Shown in pieces: positions 1 to 10,218 of a DNA stretch of 56,000 nucleotides (the stretch's first letter is position 1; each line of letters opens with the position of its first letter). Source of the stretch: Mesobacillus sp. AQ2 (lineage in GTDB: Bacteria; Bacillota; Bacilli; Bacillales; Cytobacillaceae); assembly GCF_030122805.1 (NCBI RefSeq), contig NZ_CP126080.1, positions 40,001 to 96,000 on the forward strand. The letters run 5' to 3'. The position numbers and the translations under genes are program-made. The notes under the pieces were generated by a model. The model was not told the DNA's origin, made no database searches, and saw nothing but the letters and a program-made list of their open reading frames with translations.

Positions 1-1055
1 TCGCTAAAGCGAGGCCAGTTTTCATCAGTCCGGAGTATCATGAGGACTATGCTGTCGCTGCAGGACTGAGTTTGGAGGCTGTAGAATCGGCAATCCAGCA
101 GTATCCCGGGGCAAAGGCACTCATTCTGACATACCCAAATTATTATGGATTAACGTATGACCTTAAAAGCATCATTGACTTGGCGCATCGTTATCAGATT
201 CCTGTATTGGTGGATGAGGCACATGGCGTGCATTTTATCGCAGGGGACTATTTCCCGAAGTCAGCGGTTGAGCTTGGTGCTGATCTTGTTGTGCAATCGG
301 CACATAAGACACTTCCGGCCATGACCATGGGGGCGTTCCTTCATTTTCAGACAGAACGGGTAGCGATGAGCAAGCTGGAGTTTTACCTGCAGGCGCTGCA
401 ATCAAGCAGTCCTTCCTATCCATTGATGGCATCGCTGGATTTGGCCCGGAGCTATCTGGGTACCTATAATCAGGCGGATCTGACTTATTTGAAAGCAGAA
501 TTGCAAAAATTCCGGGTAAGCCTCGAGCACCTGGAAACAATTCGGATTTTGTCAGGGGATGACCCGCTAAAGTTAACCATTCAATCCTGGTCAGGCTTCG
601 AGCTGCAAACTAGACTTGAAGCAAAAGGGATTTTTACAGAATTGGCTGACCCACATAATGTCCTGCTCGTTCTGCCTTTACTTAAAAAGAATATGGCACA
701 TTACCTGCAGGAAGCTGCTGATAAGATTAAAAAGGTTGTCAGCAACATTCCAAGAAGAGTCAGTCACCCGGAATCGAAACTAACGGATAAAGGAATTTCC
801 ACACTGGCAGCAAGCTATAAAGAGATGGAGAATCAGCTATGTGAGCCTATACCACTGGAAGAGGCGGCTGGCAGGGTTTGTGCGGAACAGATCATTCCGT
901 ATCCGCCGGGGATTCCCATTTGCCTGCCAGGGGAATGCATCACTGAAGAAGACATTCAAATGATCTTATATTTAATAAGAAAAGAAGCGAAAATCCAGGG
1001 CGGAGAGTATTTGCATGCTGGTAAAATAAAAGTGTTTCAGAGTTGGAGGATATAG
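1..1055 (+). CDS. yaaO: Orn/Lys/Arg decarboxylase family protein YaaO (5' truncated)
   Basis: Open from the window edge (first full codon at base 3), so the N-terminus is missing; about 350 residues are visible. It is a PLP-dependent fold-type I enzyme of the Orn/Lys/Arg decarboxylase family. Visible are the PLP-contacting DEAHG (bases ~213-227) and SAHKT with the Schiff-base lysine near base 306, followed by a C-terminal domain with the family signature PPGIP/LPGE near bases 902-930. Its substrate in Bacillus is not established, so amino-acid decarboxylation is family inference. The stop codon abuts the tmk start, as in B. subtilis, indicating co-transcription. Identity is supported by synteny and motifs. 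Confidence 0.93.
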   Translation, partial: AKARPVFISPEYHEDYAVAAGLSLEAVESAIQQYPGAKALILTYPNYYGLTYDLKSIIDLAHRYQIPVLVDEAHGVHFIAGDYFPKSAVELGADLVVQSAHKTLPAMTMGAFLHFQTERVAMSKLEFYLQALQSSSPSYPLMASLDLARSYLGTYNQADLTYLKAELQKFRVSLEHLETIRILSGDDPLKLTIQSWSGFELQTRLEAKGIFTELADPHNVLLVLPLLKKNMAHYLQEAADKIKKVVSNIPRRVSHPESKLTDKGISTLAASYKEMENQLCEPIPLEEAAGRVCAEQIIPYPPGIPICLPGECITEEDIQMILYLIRKEAKIQGGEYLHAGKIKVFQSWRI

Positions 1056-1688
1056 ATGGACAAGGGTATATTCATTACAGTCGAAGGGCCGGATGGTTCG
1101 GGAAAAACGACCATCATTCAGATGCTGGCGGAGAAGCTTGAAAAGGAAGGATATGAGATTGTCGCGACACGTGAACCTGGTGGAATAGAGATTGCGGAAC
1201 AAATCAGGCAAGTCATCCTCGATCCGAAAAACACCGCAATGGATCCGCGTACAGAAGCCCTTTTATATGCGGCAGCCAGAAGGCAGCATCTTGCCGAAAA
1301 GGTCAAGCCAGCGCTGGAAAGAGGGAAAATTGTTTTATGTGACCGATTTGTCGATAGTTCACTGGCGTATCAGGGCCATGCCCGAGGCTTGGGTATTGAC
1401 GAGGTCTATTCAATCAACCAGTTTGCGATTGAAAGCATGATGCCCAAAATGACACTGTATTTTGACGTAGCACCAGAAGTGGGGCTTGAAAGGATCAATA
1501 AAAATAAGGGCCGTGAAGTGAATCGTCTCGATTTGGAAAAGCTGGAGTTCCACCAAAAGGTAAGGGAAGGCTATACGATGATTGCCGAGCGATTCCCGGA
1601 GAGGATTGTCACGATTGATGCTTCAAAGGAATTGGAAGAGGTTTACGTACAAGCTGAAGAGAAAATTAAAGAAATATTGAAAATGTAG
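1056..1688 (+). CDS. tmk: Thymidylate kinase
   Basis: Phosphorylates dTMP to dTDP with ATP, an essential step of dTTP synthesis in the cytoplasm. The 210-residue protein has a P-loop [10 protein letters not shown] (residues 10-19), TREPGG (38-43, dTMP binding), the [12 protein letters not shown] motif (96-107), and an Arg-containing LID near residues 145-155. Length is typical for the family. The ATG follows directly on the yaaO stop with GGAGG just upstream, inside the end of yaaO. A strong terminator follows, so it ends this transcription unit. Confidence 0.98.
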   Translation: MDKGIFITVEGPDGSGKTTIIQMLAEKLEKEGYEIVATREPGGIEIAEQIRQVILDPKNTAMDPRTEALLYAAARRQHLAEKVKPALERGKIVLCDRFVDSSLAYQGHARGLGIDEVYSINQFAIESMMPKMTLYFDVAPEVGLERINKNKGREVNRLDLEKLEFHQKVREGYTMIAERFPERIVTIDASKELEEVYVQAEEKIKEILKM

Positions 1689-1696
1689 ATTCCATG

Positions 1697-1729
1697 AACA
1701 AGCCTGTCCTCTGTCAGGCTTGTTTTTTA
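1697..1729 (+). terminator. Rho-independent terminator of yaaO-tmk
   Basis: A perfect 10-bp stem (AACAAGCCTG at 1697-1706 with CAGGCTTGTT at 1715-1724) with an 8-nt loop runs into a T tract, 9 bp after the tmk stop. Confidence 0.9.
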
Positions 1730-1760
1730 TCTGGTAAAGATAGAAGTAAATTTCCAGTCT

Positions 1761-1910
1761 GCGAATAAAGGGCTGCTTTTTGCAAATGAACACTGTTTAC
1801 TAGCGAATAAAAAGTTTTTTTAGCGAACTATGTATTAAAATTTGCGAATAAAGAGTTGTCTTTAAGGAATGGGGGCAATTTAGGCACCCTCTTTTCTGGA
1901 AGCGAATGGA
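1761..1910. repeat. Degenerate 20-21 bp periodic array (GCGAATAAA word)
   Basis: This spacer between the tmk terminator and darA contains the word GCGAATAAA or variants at 1761, 1782 (GCAAATGAA), 1803, 1823 (GCGAACTA) and 1844. A variant GGAAT lies in phase at 1866 and an out-of-phase copy at 1902. The spacings are 21, 21, 20 and 21 bp. Sequence between the words is not conserved, so this is a periodic word array rather than a normal tandem duplication. No ORF crosses it. The core GAATA is shared with the array at 14334-14442. Confidence 0.7.
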
Positions 1911-1946
1911 ATTTTACGTTTATATCATGTGTTGTCCCAGGAATCC

Positions 1947-1955
1947 TGTTATAAT
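1947..1955 (+). promoter_or_regulatory. Extended -10 promoter of darA
   Basis: TGTTATAAT (extended -10, perfect TATAAT at 1950-1955) lies 62 bp before the darA start. No good -35 is visible at 17 bp. The -10 sits in the loop of a nested dyad (GTTGT/ACAAC, ATCCT/AGGAT, 1931-1969). Confidence 0.5.
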
Positions 1956-1996
1956 AAGGATACAACTGTTACGGAAGCAAAATTTCATGCCAATAA

Positions 1997-2347
<351 letters not shown>

Positions 2348-2374
2348 CGGGAAATGCCCGGAGGTTAGCACCAA

Positions 2375-2815
2375 ATGAAAATTAATCAGGATATGCGCCT
2401 TAACATAGATAAAGTGCGCCAGGACCAGAAACAGCAGCCTGGCAGCGGCATCAAATTCAATGCACTTGTGGAGAAACAGGAACATAAATTGCAAATCGGA
2501 CAGCTCCAGCAATTAATGAAGGAAGTGGAATCTGCCGGCGAGCGGCTGGCACGGTCCAGGACTTTCAAGGACCTTGCCAAGTTCAAGACGCTAGTGAAGC
2601 AATTCGTTAAAGAAGCAGTCAATTTCGGAATGGAGCTCAAGCACTCGCATAGCTGGAACCAATTTGGCGAAGGCAGATCTTTGAAGGTCGTGGAAACGAT
2701 TGATGATAAGCTGGTCGAGTTGACGGATGAGCTGATGAAGAAAAAGGATGAACAGATTGATATCCTCGGCAAGATTGGGGAAGTCAAAGGCCTGTTAATC
2801 AATTTATATACGTAA
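2375..2815 (+). CDS. yaaR: YaaR family protein (DUF327)
   Basis: A 146-residue, highly charged, mostly helical protein of the DUF327/YaaR family; no catalytic motif is visible and the function is unknown. The length equals the usual family length. RBS GGAGG lies at about 2360. It sits between darA and holB, and this order is conserved across Bacillaceae, so it is probably co-transcribed with DNA replication genes. Coiled-coil propensity is evident around residues 30-60 and 110-140. Confidence 0.92.
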   Translation: MKINQDMRLNIDKVRQDQKQQPGSGIKFNALVEKQEHKLQIGQLQQLMKEVESAGERLARSRTFKDLAKFKTLVKQFVKEAVNFGMELKHSHSWNQFGEGRSLKVVETIDDKLVELTDELMKKKDEQIDILGKIGEVKGLLINLYT

Positions 2816-2828
2816 GTGAGTGATCGCC

Positions 2829-3836
2829 TTGGCAAAGACATGGGACGAGCTGGAGAGACTCCAGCCCAATGTTTTGAAGATGATAAAAAACAGCATCCTG
2901 AAAAATCGGGTCGCCCATGCCTATTTATTTGAGGGAATGAGGGGCACCGGCAAAAAGGAGATAAGTATACTCCTTGCCAAGAGCATCAATTGCCAGGCGC
3001 CGGTGGATGGCTATAAACCTTGCGAAAACTGTTTGAACTGCAAAAGGATCAACCATGGGAACCATCCGGATATCCATCTTGTAGAGCCTGATGGCCTTTC
3101 GATCAAGAAAGGGCAGATTCAGCTGCTGCAAGAGGAGTTTTCGAAAACAGGGGTTGAGTCGAAGAACAAGCTTTACACGATTGTCCATGCTGACCGGATG
3201 ACGACTAATGCGGCGAACAGTTTGCTGAAGTTCCTCGAGGAACCCCATGCAGGGACTGTTGCTGTGTTGATCACCGAGCAGGCACAGCAAATGCTTCCGA
3301 CCATCTTATCCAGATGCCAGATGATCAATTTTACGCCATTATCTCCTAAAAATATGACAGAACAATTGATAGCAAACGGGGTCCACCCGCATACAGCCCC
3401 GCTGCTGGCACAGCTGACGAATAATTTGGAAGAAGCTTTAGAGATAAGTAGTAATGATTGGTTTGCACAAGCACAAAAAATAGTGTTAAAATTATATGAA
3501 GTGCTGAAGAAGAATTCGCTTGAAGCTATGGTCGCGCTTCAGGAGAACTGGTTCACGCACTTTAAAGAGAAAGAACAAATCGATCGTGGTTTGGATTTAT
3601 TACTTCTTATATTTAAGGATTTACTATACATTCAGCTTGGCAAGAAGGACCAGGTTGTGTATCTAAACGAAAGCTCACGTTTAGAACAGTTTGCACTACA
3701 GACATCCGGACGGCGTCTTACCGAACAAATGGCAGCCATTCTGGAGGCGAAAAGGAAGCTGCATGCCAATATGAATCCCCAGCTGCTCATGGAAGAGCTG
3801 GTGTTAAAATTGCAGGAGGGATCTACACTTGTATGA
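2829..3836 (+). CDS. holB: DNA polymerase III subunit delta prime
   Basis: Subunit of the clamp loader that places the beta sliding clamp on DNA. The AAA+ protein shows a Walker-A-like GMRGTGKK (residues ~36-43), a four-cysteine zinc module (C55, C65, C68, C71) and the sensor-1 region with LSRCQ (~165). I place the start at TTG 2829 (335 residues, beginning MAKTWDELERLQP) because AAGTGAGTGA ends 5 nt upstream and the sequence then aligns with family N-termini (MAxSWxE). GTG 2820 in the same frame is the alternative. The 3' end overlaps ricT by 8 bp. Confidence 0.96.
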   Translation: MAKTWDELERLQPNVLKMIKNSILKNRVAHAYLFEGMRGTGKKEISILLAKSINCQAPVDGYKPCENCLNCKRINHGNHPDIHLVEPDGLSIKKGQIQLLQEEFSKTGVESKNKLYTIVHADRMTTNAANSLLKFLEEPHAGTVAVLITEQAQQMLPTILSRCQMINFTPLSPKNMTEQLIANGVHPHTAPLLAQLTNNLEEALEISSNDWFAQAQKIVLKLYEVLKKNSLEAMVALQENWFTHFKEKEQIDRGLDLLLLIFKDLLYIQLGKKDQVVYLNESSRLEQFALQTSGRRLTEQMAAILEAKRKLHANMNPQLLMEELVLKLQEGSTLV

Positions 3837-4659
3837 TGTAGTAGGTGTCCGCTTCAAGAAAGCGGGGAAGATTTATTATTTTGATCCCGGCGATCTCTCA
3901 ATTCAAAAGGACGAATTCGTCATTGTCGAAACTGTAAGGGGCGTTGAGTACGGCAGAGTGGTCATTCCCCGAAAGCAAGTCGGCGAAAATGATGTGGTCC
4001 TGCCTCTGAAAAAGGTCGTCAGAATTGCAGATCAGAAGGATCGTCTCATTGTCGAGGAGAACAAAACAGCTGCAAAGGAAGCATACGATGTTTGCAGTGA
4101 AAAAGTGAACGAACATCAGCTTGATATGAAGCTTGTTGATGTTGAATATACATTTGACCGCAACAAAGTCATTTTTTACTTCACGGCTGACGGCCGAGTT
4201 GATTTCCGGGAATTGGTCAAGGATTTGGCATCCATCTTCCGGACAAGGATCGAGCTTCGCCAGATTGGTGTCAGGGATGAAGCAAAAATGCTTGGCGGTA
4301 TAGGGCCATGCGGAAGGATGCTTTGCTGCTCTACGTACCTGGGAGACTTTGAACCTGTTTCAATCAAGATGGCCAAGGATCAAAACCTCTCGCTCAATCC
4401 AACAAAGATTTCCGGTCTTTGCGGCAGGCTGATGTGCTGTTTGAAATATGAGAACGACGAATATGAAACAGCGAAAGAGCAGCTGCCAGACATTGGTGAA
4501 ACAATCTTGACGCCGGATGGACGAGGGAAAGTCGTCGGATTGAACATCCTGGAACGAGTCATGCAAGTTGATATCCCAGGACAGGAACGCGTTCTGGAAT
4601 ATACACTTGAGGAAATTCAGGAAGCAGGAGCTGTATCGTTGCAATCATCCACAGATTAA
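3829..4659 (+). CDS. ricT: RicT, PSP1-domain subunit of the RicAFT complex
   Basis: A 276-residue PSP1-domain protein. In B. subtilis RicT (YaaT) joins RicA and RicF in an Fe-S complex that steers RNase Y mRNA processing and promotes competence, biofilm formation and sporulation. Two cysteine-rich signatures, [11 protein letters not shown] (~162-172) and GLCGRLMCC (~194-202), are the likely cluster ligands. The start is TTG 3829: AGGAGGG lies 8 nt upstream and the next ATG (3833) is out of frame. It overlaps holB by 8 bp, suggesting translational coupling. Confidence 0.96.
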   Translation: MYDVVGVRFKKAGKIYYFDPGDLSIQKDEFVIVETVRGVEYGRVVIPRKQVGENDVVLPLKKVVRIADQKDRLIVEENKTAAKEAYDVCSEKVNEHQLDMKLVDVEYTFDRNKVIFYFTADGRVDFRELVKDLASIFRTRIELRQIGVRDEAKMLGGIGPCGRMLCCSTYLGDFEPVSIKMAKDQNLSLNPTKISGLCGRLMCCLKYENDEYETAKEQLPDIGETILTPDGRGKVVGLNILERVMQVDIPGQERVLEYTLEEIQEAGAVSLQSSTD

Positions 4660-4672
4660 TGAGGTGGAACAG

Positions 4673-5044
4673 GTGGATAAAAAAGATATCTTTGACTCAG
4701 TAAGTAATATGGAAGCGCAGATCGGTGATTTATACCGTCAGCTTGGTGAGTTAAAACAGCATTTGGCAGAGATTCTGGAAGAGAATAATGCACTAAAGCT
4801 GGAAAATGAGCATATAAGACGCCGTCTGGATCAAACCATTGGTAAAAAAGATCCAACCATTAAGAAAAGCGGCAAGGAAAACAGCAATCAGGCACAGGCT
4901 GATAAAAACGTAGTCGACATCGGTGAAGGCTATGACAATCTTGCCCGCCTGTACCAGGAAGGCTTCCACATCTGCAATCTGCATTTTGGCAGCCCGCGAA
5001 AAGAGGATTGCTTGTTCTGCCTGTCCTTTCTTAATAAAAAGTAA
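4673..5044 (+). CDS. yabA: DNA replication initiation control protein YabA
   Basis: Negative regulator of replication initiation that binds DnaA and the DnaN clamp. The 123-residue protein has an N-terminal leucine-rich coiled coil (about residues 5-60) for tetramerisation, a variable basic linker, and a C-terminal zinc-binding module with HICNLHFG and CLFC. GTG 4673 is chosen because GAGGTGG lies 6 nt upstream and the product then begins MDKKD as in homologues; the frame stays open further upstream without similarity. It follows ricT by 13 bp and ends with a terminator. Confidence 0.95.
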   Translation: MDKKDIFDSVSNMEAQIGDLYRQLGELKQHLAEILEENNALKLENEHIRRRLDQTIGKKDPTIKKSGKENSNQAQADKNVVDIGEGYDNLARLYQEGFHICNLHFGSPRKEDCLFCLSFLNKK

Positions 5045-5048
5045 TTGG

Positions 5049-5078
5049 CAGCCTTCCTTTATAGGGAAGGCTATTTTT
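5049..5078 (+). terminator. Terminator after yabA
   Basis: AGCCTTCC (5050-5057) pairs with GGAAGGCT (5065-5072), followed by ATTTTTAT. It lies only about 30 bp ahead of yabB, so some readthrough is likely. Confidence 0.75.
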
Positions 5079-5106
5079 ATAAGTTCGTTTTGGAGGAACA
5101 CAACAA

Positions 5107-5850
5107 ATGGTAAACTTACGAGAAGATGAACGACTGGATTATTTGCTTGGGGAGGATTTGCGGATTATCCAGAGCCCGAATGTATTTTCTTTTTCCCTGG
5201 ATGCTGTCCTGCTTGCGAGATTTGTATGGGTGCCGATCCAAAAAGGGAAGATCGTCGACCTATGCAGTGGCAATGGGGTGATTCCCTTGTTTTTAAGTGC
5301 GAGGACGAAAGGGACAATCACCGGAGTCGAAATCCAGGAACGATTGTACGATATGGCCATCCGCAGCATTGAATACAATCAATTAAATGACCGTCTCCAT
5401 ATGGTTCATGGGGACTTAAAGGATGCTCCAAAACAGCTTGGCTTTGAGAAGTACGATGTTGTAACCTGCAATCCGCCATATTTTCCGACCCCGTCCAAGG
5501 AAGAGATCAATGTGAATGAACACCTGGCGATTGCGCGCCATGAGATTCTTTGCACGCTCGAGGATGCGATTCGGTCGGCAAGCCAGCTGGTCAAACAGGG
5601 TGGGAAGGTTGCATTTGTCCACCGTCCGGGAAGGCTGATTGACATCATTGAGCTTATGCGGAAATACCGGCTTGAGCCCAAGCGGATCCAGTTTGTCTAT
5701 CCAAAGGCAGGGAAGGAAGCGAATACGCTGCTGGTAGAAGCCATAAAGGATGGCAGCCCTGACCTTAAGATTCTTGAGCCTTTAACGGTCTATGATGAAA
5801 ATAATGAATATACCCCAGTGATCAAAGAGATGTTATATGGAAGCAAATAA
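5107..5850 (+). CDS. yabB: tRNA1(Val) (adenine(37)-N6)-methyltransferase-like protein YabB
   Basis: SAM-dependent Rossmann-fold methyltransferase of the TrmN6 family, 247 residues. Motif I reads DLCSGNG (51-57), the acidic ribose-binding residue is in GVEIQ (~73-77), and motif IV is NPPYF (122-126), the N6-adenine methyltransferase signature. By family it modifies A37 of tRNA-Val. RBS TTGGAGG precedes ATG 5107. In B. subtilis yazA follows; here a short repeat-like element follows instead. Confidence 0.92.
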   Translation: MVNLREDERLDYLLGEDLRIIQSPNVFSFSLDAVLLARFVWVPIQKGKIVDLCSGNGVIPLFLSARTKGTITGVEIQERLYDMAIRSIEYNQLNDRLHMVHGDLKDAPKQLGFEKYDVVTCNPPYFPTPSKEEINVNEHLAIARHEILCTLEDAIRSASQLVKQGGKVAFVHRPGRLIDIIELMRKYRLEPKRIQFVYPKAGKEANTLLVEAIKDGSPDLKILEPLTVYDENNEYTPVIKEMLYGSK

Positions 5851-5852
5851 GT

Positions 5853-5953
5853 AAAGGCTCTTTTCTGGAACTTTGTTGCCATTTGCTGCAAAATTGCATT
5901 GAAGGACCTAGGTAACTTAGCTAAATGGACGATTTAGACGGGAAAAGAGCTTG
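5853..5953. mobile_element. Short MITE-like element with inverted ends
   Basis: The left end AAAGGCTCTTTTCTGG (5853-5868) is an imperfect inverse of the right end GACGGGAAAAGAGCTT (5937-5952). Inside is a second dyad, CTAAAT/ATTTAG (5921-5937). The ~100-bp element is non-coding and starts 2 bp after the yabB stop. No target-site duplication is clear. It occupies the place of yazA in the B. subtilis order. A mobile origin is inferred from the structure alone. Confidence 0.45.
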
Positions 5954-5960
5954 CAAACTA

Positions 5961-6016
5961 TTTACCGACCAGCAAAACGCCTTATAATACGTTAAAATCG
6001 GCTTTAGGATTTTAAC
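5961..6016 (+). promoter_or_regulatory. Promoter and leader hairpin of rsmI
   Basis: TTTACC (5961-5966), 16 bp, then perfect TATAAT (5983-5988). Immediately downstream is a perfect 9-bp inverted repeat, GTTAAAATC (5991-5999) with GATTTTAAC (6008-6016), which would fall at the transcript 5' end or act as an operator. Confidence 0.5.
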
Positions 6017-6067
6017 AACATTCATTACGAAAACAGCCTAAGTAAAAGAGGAACGGGTGGTTTAAAA

Positions 6068-6949
6068 ATGCAGCAGCAAAAAAGTTTTGAACGCGAGAAT
6101 GAAAAAGGAATCCTGTATCTGGTGCCTACGCCAATCGGAAACCTGGAGGACATGACCTTCAGGGCGATCAGGATGATGAAGGAAGCGGATTTGATTGCCG
6201 CGGAAGATACAAGAAATACAAAAAAGCTGTGCAATTACTTTGAGATTGAAACGCCCGTTACCAGCTATCATGAACATAATAAGGAAAGCAGTGGGCATAA
6301 GTTGGTTGAGAAACTGAAGGACGGAGCAAAAATTGCGCTGGTCAGCGATGCGGGAATGCCGACTATATCAGACCCTGGTATGGAACTTGTGGCCGAGGCG
6401 ATTGCCGAGGGGCTCACGGTCGTCCCGCTGCCAGGAGCAAACGCAGCCCTTACCGCATTGATTGCTTCAGGGATCCAGCCGCAGCCTTTCTATTATTACG
6501 GTTTCCTCCAGAGAGGCAAAAAGGATAAAAGAAAGGAACTCGAACAGCTGGCAAAACAGGCAGCCACCATAATCCTTTATGAATCACCACACAGATTGAA
6601 GGAGACACTGGCATTGATGCTGGATGGTCTGGGTGACCGCCGAATTGTTCTTTGCCGGGAATTAACGAAGAAATATGAAGAGTTCCTCAGAGGGACTGTT
6701 TCTGAAGCACTTGCATGGACTGAAACGGAAGAAGTGCGCGGTGAATTCGTACTGATTATTGAGGGGGCGTCTGTAGACACCCTTGAACTTGAAGAAAATC
6801 ATTGGTGGGAAAAACTTAGCTTGACTGAACATGTGGAGCATTATATCTCAAAGGAAAATATGAATTCCAAAGATGCCATCAAGCAAACAGCAAAGGACCG
6901 GGGTCTGCAAAAACGGGAAGTTTACCAGGCTTACCATATAGAAGAATGA
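6068..6949 (+). CDS. rsmI: 16S rRNA (cytidine(1402)-2'-O)-methyltransferase
   Basis: Methylates the ribose of C1402 in the decoding centre of 16S rRNA. The 293-residue protein belongs to the tetrapyrrole methylase fold family; VPTPIGNLEDMTFRA (~19-33), AEDTRNT (~46-52) and SDAGMPTISDPG (~93-104) are the RsmI signatures. RBS AGAGGAACGGGTGG lies upstream of ATG 6068. It ends facing abrB across a shared terminator. In B. subtilis it is called yabC. Confidence 0.97.
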   Translation: MQQQKSFERENEKGILYLVPTPIGNLEDMTFRAIRMMKEADLIAAEDTRNTKKLCNYFEIETPVTSYHEHNKESSGHKLVEKLKDGAKIALVSDAGMPTISDPGMELVAEAIAEGLTVVPLPGANAALTALIASGIQPQPFYYYGFLQRGKKDKRKELEQLAKQAATIILYESPHRLKETLALMLDGLGDRRIVLCRELTKKYEEFLRGTVSEALAWTETEEVRGEFVLIIEGASVDTLELEENHWWEKLSLTEHVEHYISKENMNSKDAIKQTAKDRGLQKREVYQAYHIEE

Positions 6950-6956
6950 AAACGTA

Positions 6957-6988
6957 AAAAGGCCGTGGATGCAATCCACGGCCTTGAT
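6957..6988. terminator. Bidirectional terminator between rsmI and abrB
   Basis: GCCGTGGAT (6962-6970) and ATCCACGGC (6974-6982) form a perfect stem flanked by A-rich sequence on the left and TTGATTATATTTTAT on the right. It can serve convergent rsmI (+) and abrB (-) transcripts. Confidence 0.8.
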
Positions 6989-6999
6989 TATATTTTATA

Positions 7000-7287
7000 T
7001 TAAGCTTTTACAGGTTCGAAGCTTCCCTGGATTTCTTTAAGAAGCTGTTCAGCACCTTCACGGCTAAGGATTAGCTTGCCGCCAGCCAATGTGATGTTGT
7101 TGTCAGATACTTCACCAGTGATGTGGCAAGTCATGTTTGGCTTGTACTTCTTCAGGATGATGCGGTCATCGTCAACATAGATTTCCAAAGCATCCTTTTC
7201 TGCGATGCCAAGAGTCCTTCTTAATTCGATTGGAATAACCACGCGGCCAAGCTCATCAACTTTACGTACGATACCAGTAGATTTCAT
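7000..7287 (-). CDS. abrB: Transition-state regulator AbrB
   Basis: DNA-binding global repressor of post-exponential genes such as competence, sporulation and biofilm genes. The 95-residue protein starts MKSTGIVRKVDELGRVVIP, the swapped-hairpin AbrB DNA-binding domain (residues 1-50), and has a C-terminal oligomerisation domain with NMTCHITGEVS. It is nearly identical to the B. subtilis protein over the DNA-binding half. It is the only protein gene on the - strand here and faces rsmI. RBS GAGGAG lies upstream on the - strand, and a consensus promoter with tandem Spo0A boxes precedes it. Confidence 0.98.
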   Translation of the reverse strand: MKSTGIVRKVDELGRVVIPIELRRTLGIAEKDALEIYVDDDRIILKKYKPNMTCHITGEVSDNNITLAGGKLILSREGAEQLLKEIQGSFEPVKA

Positions 7288-7322
7288 TTTTTATAATCTC
7301 CTCTCATTTTCCCATATATTTA

Positions 7323-7339
7323 TTCGTCATTTTTCGACA
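7323..7339 (-). promoter_or_regulatory. Tandem Spo0A boxes of abrB
   Basis: On the - strand TGTCGAA (7333-7339) and TGACGAA (7323-7329), both matching the 0A-box consensus TGNCGAA, are spaced exactly 10 bp. They lie 20-40 bp downstream of the abrB -10. The same arrangement represses abrB in B. subtilis. Confidence 0.85.
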
Positions 7340-7358
7340 TTTTTCTCTTATTGGTTTT

Positions 7359-7387
7359 ATAATACCAGTGATTCCAATTACCGTCAA
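7359..7387 (-). promoter_or_regulatory. Sigma-A promoter of abrB
   Basis: Read on the - strand: TTGACG (7387-7382), a 17-bp spacer, and TATTAT (7364-7359). The predicted start is near 7352, giving a ~65-nt leader that includes the 0A boxes. Confidence 0.85.
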
Positions 7388-7501
7388 TTAAATTATTTTT
7401 CTTTTATTAGAAAAATTTTACACAGGGCTTGAACCTTATCATACCAAGGTTTACTGATAAGTAGTATTAGAGGGGAGACACCTGGGAAGGGATTTTTACT
7501 A

Positions 7502-7675
7502 ATGGATAAAAGGAGAAAATATTATTCGACGATAACATTAAGCGCATGTTTCGACAAAATTCTACAATCTATTCGACAAAAAAGTCACAAGTTTGTCATA
7601 TTTGAAAAGCACCGTAGATTATTTTCTAATCAGGTATATTCTATTAATGAAATTGGTTATGATTTTATTAAGTAA
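7502..7675 (+). CDS. Possible small ORF of 57 residues
   Basis: An ATG ORF of 57 codons encodes a basic peptide beginning MDKRRKYYSTITLS and ending YDFIK. GGAAGGGA lies 10 nt upstream and a terminator-like hairpin follows 20 bp after the stop, so it could be a small transcription unit between abrB and metS. I recognise no family, signal peptide or clear membrane segment. Four Spo0A-box-like words fall inside it, so it may equally be a chance ORF over a regulatory region. Low confidence. Confidence 0.25.
   Translation: MDKRRKYYSTITLSACFDKILQSIRQKSHKFVIFEKHRRLFSNQVYSINEIGYDFIK
7525..7578 (-). promoter_or_regulatory. Cluster of Spo0A-box-like sites
   Basis: Written on the + strand, TTCGACG (7525-7531), TTCGACA (7550-7556), TTCTACA (7560-7566) and TTCGACA (7572-7578) all have the orientation of the abrB 0A boxes. 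Two are exact and two differ at one base. The 7550/7560 pair repeats the 10-bp spacing of the abrB operator. The cluster lies 140-195 bp upstream of the abrB -35. Confidence 0.55.
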
Positions 7676-7694
7676 AAATTCACAGTAGTTCATC

Positions 7695-7723
7695 TCCTGC
7701 CAGAATCATAAGGCGGGATTTTT
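7695..7723 (+). terminator. Terminator-like hairpin upstream of metS
   Basis: TCCTGCC (7695-7701) pairs with GGCGGGA (7712-7718, one G-T pair), followed by TTTTTAATTT. It implies a short + strand transcript ending here. Confidence 0.55.
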
Positions 7724-7725
7724 AA

Positions 7726-8090
7726 TTTAATGATAGAAACAGAGCAAACTGCATTCTGCTAATGACAAAATACGTTAACATTATGAGGAGAATGTCCGTA
7801 GCAGTAATTTTTTTTACAAATTTCGAGTTTATTTATAATTTTGGTGCCTGCTCTCCTTTTAGCCACTACATATTCTTCGGTTGTAAGCGGCAAATTTACT
7901 TAAGCCGTTTCCGCATGGATTGTTGCTTTTGTGCATCAACCTTAGTTATAAAGCCTCAGGTGCTATTTTCATACAGGCTTCCAAACTGGAAATGCGGGAG
8001 TAATAATAAATCCAGAAGCTGTTGTATGTAAAAACAATGTAAATTACGAAAAAGGCCATTGTTAAAGTGTTATGAATCCCAACGCATTAA
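7726..8090. other. Gene-poor spacer before metS
   Basis: About 365 bp of AT-rich sequence. An 89-codon + frame (7762-8031) has no Shine-Dalgarno, a Cys/Phe-rich unnatural composition and no recognisable family, so I do not call it. I see no T-box or riboswitch. Confidence 0.5.
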
Positions 8091-8091
8091 C

Positions 8092-8100
8092 TGGTATAAT
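8092..8100 (+). promoter_or_regulatory. Extended -10 promoter of metS
   Basis: TGGTATAAT (8092-8100) is an extended -10 with a perfect hexamer, 46 bp before the metS ATG; the -35 is weak. The short leader leaves no room for a T-box. Confidence 0.55.
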
Positions 8101-8131
8101 AACTACTATTAGAATGAACTAGCAGTATTAG

Positions 8132-10102
<1,971 letters not shown>

Positions 10103-10111
10103 AACCATACG

Positions 10112-10151
10112 AACCTGAAAATGTTTCATGTGTAACATTTTCAGGTTTTTT
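10112..10151 (+). terminator. Terminator of metS
   Basis: A 14-bp perfect stem, AACCTGAAAATGTT (10112-10125) with AACATTTTCAGGTT (10134-10147), with an 8-nt loop and a T run. Confidence 0.92.
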
Positions 10152-10218
10152 GTGTTAAAAAGGCAATTTTTTAAATAGCGTGATTTATGATAGATAAGAG
10201 AGTCAGTTAGCAAGCATT

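Noticed and set aside
7762..8031. 89-codon + strand frame before metS
   Set aside because: No Shine-Dalgarno, Cys/Phe-rich composition unlike neighbours, no recognisable family.
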